DNA from: DASXBA01 sp046729895
GTDB lineage: Bacteria; Actinomycetota; Thermoleophilia; Solirubrobacterales; Thermoleophilaceae
Reading direction: 5' to 3'
Assembly (NCBI GenBank): GCA_046729895.1
Contig: JBKPHP010000231.1
Location: forward strand, 1-10,843
Length of the DNA: 10,843 nucleotides
Every line of letters begins with the position of its first letter. Position 1 is the first letter of the stretch. Below are positions 6,000-10,843 of the stretch, piece after piece. The translations under genes and the position numbers were made by a program. The notes beneath the pieces are model-generated. The model did no database searches and was not told the origin of the DNA. It saw only the letters and a program-made list of their open reading frames with translations.

Positions 6000-7007
6000 G
6001 TGGCGGCCGGCTTCACCTTTCGTGACGGCGAGCGGCTCATTCGCTTCGGCGAGGGGGTGCTCGGCGAGGCTCCCCGCCTTGTGCAGGAGCAGGGCTTCGA
6101 GGGCTACGTGCTGCTGACCACTCCTCGGGCCACCGAGGCCGCCGGGGAGCTGGCCCGGAGGGCCGAGGCCGTCCTTCATGTGCCGGCGGGGTTCGTCGAC
6201 GAGATCTCGGCCGAGCTGCTGCCTCAGGTACGCGGCCGGCCGCTCGTGGCCGTGGGTGGCGGCAGGGTGGTCGATACGGCCAAGGCCGTCGCCGGGGCGG
6301 GCGATGGCCGCTGTGCAGCGATCCCCACGACGCTCTCCGGCGCCCCGATGACGCCGTTCCACCGGCTGCCCGCGGGTGCCGAGGGGGCGGGTTGGGTGCG
6401 CCCCGCGCTCGTGGTCGCGGAGCCGGCGCTAATGGCCTCGCAGACCGAGCCGCAGCGCTCGGCCAGCGCCATGAACGCGCTGGCCCACGCGATGGAGTCC
6501 CTCTACACCCCATTCGCCAACCCGGTCGCCGAGCTGGTGGCGCTGAGGGCCTCCGAGCTCTTCGCCGAGGAGGTCCCCCGCGACGAGCCGGACCCCGAAG
6601 GGCTGGCGCTCGCGGCGCTGCTCGCCGGCTACGCGGTGGGCACCACCGGCCTGGCGGTGCACCATGCGCTCTGCCAAACGATCGTCCGGGTCTGCGGTGC
6701 ACCGCACGCGGAGACGAACGCCGTGATGCTGCCGCACTCCGCACGGCTGATGGCCCCGCGGGCCCCGGAGGCGATGGGGGCGCTCGCTCGGGCGCTCGGC
6801 GACGAGGCAGGCGACCCGGAGGCGGCGGCCGGCAGGTTGGCGGGGCTTGCGGCGCGCTCGGGGCACACGAGGCTGTCGACGCTGGGCGTGGAGGACGACC
6901 AGCTGCCCAAGGTCGTGGAGGCGGTGCTGCTCCACCCCGGGATCTCTGCCACGCCGCACCCGCCGGGCGCGGAGGAGCTGCTCGAGCTGCTTCGTACGGC
7001 CCTGTAG
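6000..7007 (+). CDS. Iron-type alcohol dehydrogenase family, maleylacetate reductase-like
   Basis: This 335-residue protein belongs to the group III (iron-type) alcohol dehydrogenases. The N-terminal nucleotide-binding domain has VAVGGGRVVDTAKA (83-96) and AAIPTTLSGAPMTPF (106-120). The C-terminal helical domain has MNALAHAMESLYTPFANPVAE (158-178), GLAVHHALCQTIV (217-229) and APHAETNAVMLPH (234-246). The wording TTLSG..MTP, NALAHA.E.LY.P.ANPV, HH.LC, PHAET.A..LPH and APRAPEAM follows maleylacetate reductases, which reduce maleylacetate to 3-oxoadipate with NAD(P)H in hydroxyquinol or chlorocatechol degradation. As in that subgroup, Asn159 stands where metal-dependent members have a ligand Asp. 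The length is slightly under the family norm of about 350. The GTG at 6000 is chosen because the conserved 'F.F..ge.lirFGeGvL' start follows directly; a weak GAGAAT sits 6 bases before it. No ring-cleavage dioxygenase lies nearby, so the physiological role is uncertain. Confidence 0.85.
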   Translation: MAAGFTFRDGERLIRFGEGVLGEAPRLVQEQGFEGYVLLTTPRATEAAGELARRAEAVLHVPAGFVDEISAELLPQVRGRPLVAVGGGRVVDTAKAVAGAGDGRCAAIPTTLSGAPMTPFHRLPAGAEGAGWVRPALVVAEPALMASQTEPQRSASAMNALAHAMESLYTPFANPVAELVALRASELFAEEVPRDEPDPEGLALAALLAGYAVGTTGLAVHHALCQTIVRVCGAPHAETNAVMLPHSARLMAPRAPEAMGALARALGDEAGDPEAAAGRLAGLAARSGHTRLSTLGVEDDQLPKVVEAVLLHPGISATPHPPGAEELLELLRTAL

Positions 7008-7038
7008 GGGCTCGCAAGAGGCGCTGCAGGTCGACATA

Positions 7039-7069
7039 GCGGCGCCCGGAGGGCAGGGAGGGGCGCTGT
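7039..7069 (+). terminator. Weak hairpin after the maleylacetate-reductase-like gene
   Basis: GCGCCC (7042-7047) can pair with GGGCGC (7061-7066), with C7040-G7068 and wobbles extending the stem. The loop is 13 bases long and a shorter GCCC/GGGC pairing competes. No T-run follows. In DNA this GC-rich such stems arise easily, so this is only a possible terminator in the 114-base gap; I see nothing else there apart from the approach to the next start codon. Confidence 0.25.
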
Positions 7070-7121
7070 ACGCGCGAAGGCCCGCACGATCCAACGAGTC
7101 GGGTACCCAGTCCGCCCTTCC

Positions 7122-8069
7122 TTGCTCTGCGCGGCTGCCGCCGCGGGCCTTGCCCTGCTCGCGCCTGCGTCGGCGAGCGCATTCGTAGCCCACACGGTCC
7201 AGCCGGGGGAGACGCTCTGGTCGATCGCGGCCGCCAACAACTTCACGACCCGCGCGCTGGGGGCGGCGAATGGGCTGCCGGAGACGGCGCAGGTGGTGAC
7301 CGGGCAGACGATCCAGATCCCGAGCGAGCCTCAGGCAGCGGCGGTCCTCCAGGGCACGGCGCCGGCTTCCGCGCCCAGTCCCGCGCCCACCGCTACGAGT
7401 CCCGCGCGCGCCGCGAGCAGCCCCGGGCTATCAGCCGGCAATCCCGGGCCGATGGGCGCCTACACGGTCCAATGGGGTGACACGCTGAGCGCGATCGCCG
7501 CGCGCAGCGGCATCAGCACCAGTCGGTTGGCGTGGATGAACGGCCTCGATCCGTCCCAACTCCTCCTAAGCGGCACTCCGCTCAAGCTCCCGACCGGGCC
7601 GCCCGCCGCAGGCAGCGCCGCCTCACCACCGCGTGTGGTGCCTGCCGCCGAGCCGCAGCCGACCAACGAGCGGATCAGCCCGCAACTGGTGAGCCAGGTC
7701 GCGGTCGACCATGGCGTGTCGCCGTCCCTGGCCAACGCCATCGCCCGGCAGGAGAGCGGCCACAACAACGCGCTCACTTCCAGCGCCAACGCGCGCGGGG
7801 TGATGCAGATCCTCCCCGGCACATGGGACTTCGTGGAGCGCTCCATCGCGGGCAGGCAGCTGAACCCCCTCTCTGCCTACGAGAACGTTCACGCCGGCGT
7901 GATGTATCTCGGCCGCCTTCTCCAGGACACCGGGAACATCTTCACGGCGACGGCCTCCTACTACCAGGGCGAGAGGTCTGTGCGCCGGATCGGAATGCTC
8001 CCGGAGACCCGCCGCTACGTGAACGACGTCATGTCGTTGCGCGGCCTGTACGGCGGACCACGGCCCTAG
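7122..8069 (+). CDS. Secreted LysM-LysM lytic transglycosylase (SLT domain)
   Basis: The 315-residue product is a peptidoglycan-active enzyme for the cell envelope. It begins with a hydrophobic Ala/Leu-rich segment ending in PASASA (15-20), which looks like a Sec signal peptide cut before FVAHT. Two LysM peptidoglycan-binding repeats follow: HTVQPGETLWSIAAANN...IQIP (24-67) and YTVQWGDTLSAIAARSG...LKLP (114-157). They are joined and followed by Pro/Ala/Ser-rich linkers (68-112, 158-182). The C-terminal SLT-type transglycosylase domain (about 186-312) has ARQESGHNN with catalytic Glu211, GVMQILPGTW (226-235) and YYQGERSV (280-287) in the place of the usual AYN.G...V. It should cleave glycan strands of the wall, perhaps in growth or division. 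The start is doubtful: TTG 7122 is the only standard start codon before the signal core, and it leaves the signal peptide without its usual positive N-region. Upstream codons stay open back to the preceding stop but contain no ATG, GTG or TTG. Confidence 0.85.
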   Translation: MLCAAAAAGLALLAPASASAFVAHTVQPGETLWSIAAANNFTTRALGAANGLPETAQVVTGQTIQIPSEPQAAAVLQGTAPASAPSPAPTATSPARAASSPGLSAGNPGPMGAYTVQWGDTLSAIAARSGISTSRLAWMNGLDPSQLLLSGTPLKLPTGPPAAGSAASPPRVVPAAEPQPTNERISPQLVSQVAVDHGVSPSLANAIARQESGHNNALTSSANARGVMQILPGTWDFVERSIAGRQLNPLSAYENVHAGVMYLGRLLQDTGNIFTATASYYQGERSVRRIGMLPETRRYVNDVMSLRGLYGGPRP

Positions 8070-8079
8070 ACCCGAGGGA

Positions 8080-8085
8080 TACGAT
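8080..8085 (+). promoter_or_regulatory. Candidate -10 box (TACGAT) of a leaderless promoter for the SDR gene
   Basis: TACGAT lies in the 22-base gap after the LysM gene and ends 6 bases before GTG 8092, placing the transcription start at or beside the start codon. There is no ribosome binding site in the gap. The same hexamer at the same distance precedes the XRE-cupin gene (8877-8882). Confidence 0.6.
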
Positions 8086-8091
8086 CGACGT

Positions 8092-8844
8092 GTGCCCGGA
8101 GCGCTGGAGGGCCGCGTCGCGGCGATCACCGGTGCCTCGTCGGGAATCGGCGAGGCGGTAGCGCTCGCCCTGGCGCGCGAGGGCGCGGCTGTTGCGTTAG
8201 GTGCCCGGCGCCGGGAGCGGCTCGAGGGCCTCGCCGCAGGGATCGAGGCTGACGGCGGCCGCGCGCTGGCCGTCGAGGTCGACGTAGCCGACGAGGCGCA
8301 GGCCCGTTCCTTCATCGAGATCGCGCACGAGCAGCTCGGCGGGCTCTCGATCCTCCTGAACAACGCCGGCCTGATGCTGCTCGGGCCGCTCGAGGGCGCG
8401 GACACCTCCGACTGGCGCCGGATGGTCGAGGTGAACCTCCTCGGCGTCTTGTGGTGCACGCACGCGGCCCTGCCCCTCATGCGGGAGGGTGGCGGGGGGG
8501 ACATCGTCAACGTCTCGTCGGTCGCGGGCCGTCGCGCCGACCCCGGCGCGGCCGTCTACAACATGACCAAGTTTGGCGTCACCGGCTTCTCCGAGGCTTT
8601 GCGGCAGGAGGCCCTTCACGCGGGCATCCGCGTGACCTGCGTAGAGCCGGGGTTCGTGGACACCGAGTTGCAGGGCCACAACGTCAACCCGGTCGTAAGG
8701 CAAGCCACCGAGCGGATGCGTGAGCAGATCGGTGACGTACTCCAGGCGGAGGACATCGCCGAGCTGATCCTCTTCGCCCTCACGCGCCCCCCACACGTCG
8801 ACATCAACGAGGTGCTTGTTCGGCCCACGGGCCAGCGGCGCTAG
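8092..8844 (+). CDS. Classical short-chain dehydrogenase/reductase (YdfG-like, NADP-type)
   Basis: The 250-residue product is a classical SDR of normal length. Visible elements are the cofactor motif TGASSGIG (13-20), Arg39-Arg40 at the end of the second strand (typical of NADP(H) preference), the NNAG motif (90-93), structural Asn115, catalytic Ser143, and the YNMTK box with Tyr156 and Lys160, 13 residues after the Ser as expected. The C-terminal HVDINEVLVRPTGQ resembles the YdfG/serine 3-dehydrogenase group (3-hydroxy acid dehydrogenases) of NADP-dependent cytoplasmic enzymes. SDRs vary widely in substrate, so only a 3-hydroxy acid or similar alcohol is suggested. GTG 8092 is chosen because LEGRVAAITGAS follows at the usual distance from the N-terminus and a -10 box sits 6 bases before it. 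There is no sequence evidence for a functional link with the cell-wall enzyme before it or the leuC unit after it. Confidence 0.92.
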   Translation: MPGALEGRVAAITGASSGIGEAVALALAREGAAVALGARRRERLEGLAAGIEADGGRALAVEVDVADEAQARSFIEIAHEQLGGLSILLNNAGLMLLGPLEGADTSDWRRMVEVNLLGVLWCTHAALPLMREGGGGDIVNVSSVAGRRADPGAAVYNMTKFGVTGFSEALRQEALHAGIRVTCVEPGFVDTELQGHNVNPVVRQATERMREQIGDVLQAEDIAELILFALTRPPHVDINEVLVRPTGQRR

Positions 8845-8861
8845 GACAATCCGGCATACGC

Positions 8862-8881
8862 TCGTACGTGATAACGTACGA
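8862..8881. promoter_or_regulatory. 20-bp palindromic operator candidate overlapping the XRE-cupin promoter
   Basis: TCGTACGT (8862-8869) and ACGTACGA (8874-8881) are perfect inverted copies around a GATA spacer. The right half-site covers five of the six bases of the TACGAT -10 box (8877-8882). A dimeric repressor bound here would block RNA polymerase. The nearest and most likely binder is the HTH protein encoded 7 bases downstream, which would then autoregulate itself and leuC. The palindrome is certain; who binds it is inferred. Confidence 0.7.
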
Positions 8882-8882
8882 T
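8877..8882 (+). promoter_or_regulatory. Candidate -10 box (TACGAT) for the regulator-leuC transcript
   Basis: TACGAT ends 6 bases before ATG 8889, so the mRNA should begin at or next to the start codon. It lies within the inverted repeat described at 8862-8881. Since no promoter-like gap exists between the regulator and leuC, this promoter probably also serves leuC. Confidence 0.6.
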
Positions 8883-8888
8883 GTCTAG

Positions 8889-9467
8889 ATGGCAGTCGTC
8901 AATGAGGCCAGCCCCGTCGGACCGCGGGTAAGGGCGCTACGCGAGGCCATGGACCTCTCGCTGAGAGAGCTCGCCGAGCGCAGCGGGGTCTCCGCGCCGA
9001 TGCTGTCGCAGGTCGAGCGCGGGGAGACGAGCCCCACACTGGCCGTGGCGGAGCGGATCGCCGCCGGGCTCGACCTTTCGCTGTCCCAGCTGCTCCGTCT
9101 CGACGAGGCGGACGGTGTGAGCATCGTCCGGGCCCCGGAGCGCCGGACCGGAGGCGGTCGCGGACACCGCTACGAGATCCTCACCCCGCCGCTTCCCGGT
9201 CAGCGGGCGGAGGTCTCCCTCCACGCGCTTCGGCCCGGAGCGACCACCGGCGGCCCGGAGGACCCACCCATGCACGAACCCGGCAGCCGCGAGACGGCCG
9301 TGGTGACCGAGGGCCGGCTGCGGCTCGTTTGCGGCCGGGTCGCGCACGAGCTGAAGACAGGCGACGCCGTGACCTTCGACTCCGATCTCCCCCATCACTT
9401 CGAGAACCCCGGTGACGAGCAGGCCCGGTTCTACGCGGTAGTCGCCGCGGGCCTCAGGAGGTCCTGA
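8889..9467 (+). CDS. XRE-family transcriptional regulator with C-terminal cupin domain
   Basis: The 192-residue product joins an N-terminal XRE-type helix-turn-helix (about 12-68) to a C-terminal cupin barrel (about 105-187). In the HTH, LSLRELAERSGVSAPMLSQVE is followed by the RGETSPTLAVAERIAAGL pattern typical of DNA-binding proteins. The cupin has His129, Glu135 and His169/His170 in positions that could bind a metal or small ligand, although the first motif is not the full HxH form. Proteins of this build, such as PuuR and SutR, are cytoplasmic regulators whose cupin senses a metabolite. The stop TGA and the leuC ATG share one base (TGATG), and the leuC ribosome binding site lies inside this gene, so it is co-transcribed and coupled with leuC. 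This suggests control of leuC and following genes, with a leucine-pathway intermediate or branched-chain 2-oxo acid as possible ligand; that is inference. The start at 8889 fits the leaderless promoter. Confidence 0.9.
   Translation: MAVVNEASPVGPRVRALREAMDLSLRELAERSGVSAPMLSQVERGETSPTLAVAERIAAGLDLSLSQLLRLDEADGVSIVRAPERRTGGGRGHRYEILTPPLPGQRAEVSLHALRPGATTGGPEDPPMHEPGSRETAVVTEGRLRLVCGRVAHELKTGDAVTFDSDLPHHFENPGDEQARFYAVVAAGLRRS
9456..9462 (+). promoter_or_regulatory. Strong ribosome binding site of leuC (AGGAGGT)
   Basis: AGGAGGT is a near-perfect anti-16S complement, 4 bases before ATG 9467 and lying in the last codons of the regulator gene. It sets the leuC start and shows that leuC is translated by internal re-initiation, in contrast to the leaderless regulator upstream. 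Confidence 0.8.
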
Positions 9468-10825
9468 TGGCGAAGGCGTTGTTCGACAAGATCTGGGACG
9501 CGCACGAGGTCGCCGACGGTCTCCTCTACGTGGACCTGCACCTGGTCCACGAGGTCACCTCCGCGCAGGCTTTCGAGTCGCTGCGGGTGGCGGGCCGTGA
9601 GGTGCGCCGTCCGGACCGCACGTTGGCCACGGCGGACCACAACGTGCCGACGGATGGCGCCACCGCGCTGCCGATGGTCACCGACCCGCTGTCGCGCCGC
9701 CAGATCGAGGCGCTCGAGCAGAACTGCGACCAGTTCGGGATCCCGGTGTACTCGATCGGGTCCGGCCGCCAGGGGATCGTCCATGTGATCGGGCCGGAGC
9801 TGGGTCTCACCCAGCCGGGCATGACGATCGTCTGCGGCGACTCGCACACGTCCACGCACGGTGCCTTCGGTGCGCTCGCCTTCGGGATCGGCACGAGCGA
9901 GGTGGAGCACGTCCTCGCCAGCCAGACGCTCCAGCAGCGCAAGCCGAAGTCGATGCGGATCCGCTACGAAGGCAGGCTCGGTTACGGCGTGAGCGCCAAG
10001 GACCTGATTCTCGGCACGATCGGCCGGATCGGCGTCGACGGGGGCGTAGGCCACGTGATCGAGTACGCGGGCCCGCCGATCGAGGCACTGTCGATGGAGG
10101 GCCGGATGACGGTTTGCAACATGACGATCGAGGGCGGCGGCCGTGCCGGGATGATCGCGCCGGACGACACCACGTTCGACTGGGTGGGGAGCCGAGCCGC
10201 CGCGCCGGACGCGATTCCCGTCGACGAGTGGCGAAGGCTCCGCAGCGAGCCGGACGCCGGCTTCGACAAGGAGGTCGTGATCGATGCCTCCGAGCTCGCG
10301 CCGCAGGTCACCTGGGGCACCACGCCCGGGATGGTGGTGGACGTGACCGGCGAAGTGCCGGAGCCTCGCCACGAAGGTGAGGAGCGGGCGCTCGAGTACA
10401 TGGCGCTCGAGCCCGGTACTCCGATTCGCGAGATCGAGCTGGACCGGATCTTCATCGGCTCCTGCACGAACTCGCGCATCGGCGACCTCCGCGAGGCGGC
10501 CGAGCTGGTCGACGGCCGCAAGGTGGCCGACGGCGTCGACGCGATGGTGGTCCCGGGCTCGCAGCAGGTGAAGATCCAGGCCGAGGAGGAAGGCCTCGCC
10601 GCGGTCTTCGAAGGCGCCGGCTTCGAATGGCGCTCGGCGGGCTGCTCGATGTGCCTCGGCATGAACCCGGACATCGCCGCTCCGGGCGAGCGGGTCGCCT
10701 CCACCTCCAACCGCAACTTCGAGGGTCGGCAGGGGCGCGGGGCGCGCAGCCACCTGGTGTCGCCGCGGATGGCGGCGGCGGCTGCGGTTGAGGGGCGGTT
10801 TGTCGATATCAGGGAATGGGCGTGA
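9467..10825 (+). CDS. leuC: 3-isopropylmalate dehydratase large subunit
   Basis: LeuC with the small subunit LeuD isomerises 2-isopropylmalate to 3-isopropylmalate, the second step specific to leucine. The 452-residue protein is a full-length aconitase-family large subunit, near the lower end of the usual 460-475. It shows the opening segment LFDKIWDAHEV (5-15), the TADHNVPT motif (55-62), VCGDSHTSTHGAFGALAFGIG (122-142) and the three [4Fe-4S] cysteines: Cys333 in IGSCTNSR, then Cys393 and Cys396 in CSMCLGMNP. The C-terminal NRNFEGRQGRGARSHLVSP (415-433) binds substrate in the family. It acts in the cytoplasm and uses the product of LeuA encoded 3.6 kb upstream. It is coupled to the XRE-cupin regulator by TGATG and to the next reading frame in the same way. 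Homoaconitase is an alternative in this family, but LeuA in the same neighbourhood supports leucine synthesis. Confidence 0.96.
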   Translation: MAKALFDKIWDAHEVADGLLYVDLHLVHEVTSAQAFESLRVAGREVRRPDRTLATADHNVPTDGATALPMVTDPLSRRQIEALEQNCDQFGIPVYSIGSGRQGIVHVIGPELGLTQPGMTIVCGDSHTSTHGAFGALAFGIGTSEVEHVLASQTLQQRKPKSMRIRYEGRLGYGVSAKDLILGTIGRIGVDGGVGHVIEYAGPPIEALSMEGRMTVCNMTIEGGGRAGMIAPDDTTFDWVGSRAAAPDAIPVDEWRRLRSEPDAGFDKEVVIDASELAPQVTWGTTPGMVVDVTGEVPEPRHEGEERALEYMALEPGTPIREIELDRIFIGSCTNSRIGDLREAAELVDGRKVADGVDAMVVPGSQQVKIQAEEEGLAAVFEGAGFEWRSAGCSMCLGMNPDIAAPGERVASTSNRNFEGRQGRGARSHLVSPRMAAAAAVEGRFVDIREWA

Positions 10826-10843
10826 TGGGCTGGCAGCTGGCAG
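10825..10843 (+). CDS. Start of a downstream reading frame, cut by the window end (possible leuD)
   Basis: ATG at 10825 shares its A with the leuC stop (TGATG), and AGGGA at 10811-10815 lies 9 bases before it. Only six codons are visible (MGWQLA), and a GTG at 10822 in the same frame is an alternative start. The layout copies the regulator-leuC junction, so a coupled gene is likely. By synteny leuD, the small isopropylmalate dehydratase subunit, is the natural candidate, but the six residues do not resemble a LeuD N-terminus that I can recognise, so no symbol is given. Confidence 0.35.

Noticed and set aside
9431..10753. Minus-strand open frame of 440 codons opposite leuC
   Set aside because: It is an antisense shadow of leuC with low-complexity composition and no supporting start signals.
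1..10843. Mobile element, CRISPR array, phage or toxin-antitoxin module
   Set aside because: No direct-repeat array, transposase motif, terminal inverted repeats or small paired toxin genes were seen; composition and strand are uniform across the window.

Overview
The window is strongly GC-rich and densely coding. Every supported gene lies on the + strand, with short gaps or overlapping start/stop codons. This base composition, the long three-domain SerA, the TANNNT -10 boxes lying directly against start codons (leaderless genes), and the Leu-codon leader before leuA together point to an actinobacterium (Actinomycetota). The product sequences resemble those of deep-branching groups such as Thermoleophilia/Solirubrobacterales, but that narrower placement is inference.

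Layout. Positions 1-159 hold the end of an unidentified gene. Positions 185-3006 hold a two-gene unit: a class V PLP aminotransferase overlapping serA (3-phosphoglycerate dehydrogenase) by GTGA, probably the first two steps of serine synthesis. An 18-bp perfect palindrome follows serA. Positions 3109-4128 encode a zinc-free VAT-1/quinone-reductase-like oxidoreductase with its own leaderless promoter. Positions 4171-4305 form a regulatory leader with a -10 box, a 17-codon leader peptide containing eight leucines, a UUCG hairpin, and two purine segments that can pair with the Leu codons, one of them the ribosome binding site of leuA. leuA (2-isopropylmalate synthase) follows at 4306-5886. A gap with a long imperfect inverted repeat leads to a maleylacetate-reductase-like iron-type alcohol dehydrogenase (6000-7007), a secreted LysM-LysM-SLT cell-wall protein (7122-8069) and a short-chain dehydrogenase (8092-8844). 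A 20-bp palindrome overlapping a promoter then precedes an XRE-cupin regulator (8889-9467). The regulator shares one base with leuC (9467-10825), and leuC in turn shares one base with a further reading frame cut by the window end, possibly leuD.

How the genes work together. The clear theme is amino-acid synthesis: serine (aminotransferase plus SerA) and leucine (LeuA, LeuC). The two leucine genes are about 3.6 kb apart and appear to be controlled differently. leuA has a leader-peptide/RNA switch that should sense leucyl-tRNA supply. leuC is translationally coupled to a DNA-binding regulator with a probable metabolite-binding cupin domain. The oxidoreductases and the cell-wall enzyme between them have no evident link to leucine. 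I found no transposon, phage, CRISPR, tRNA or rRNA, and no clearly new multi-gene system. The most interesting content is regulatory.
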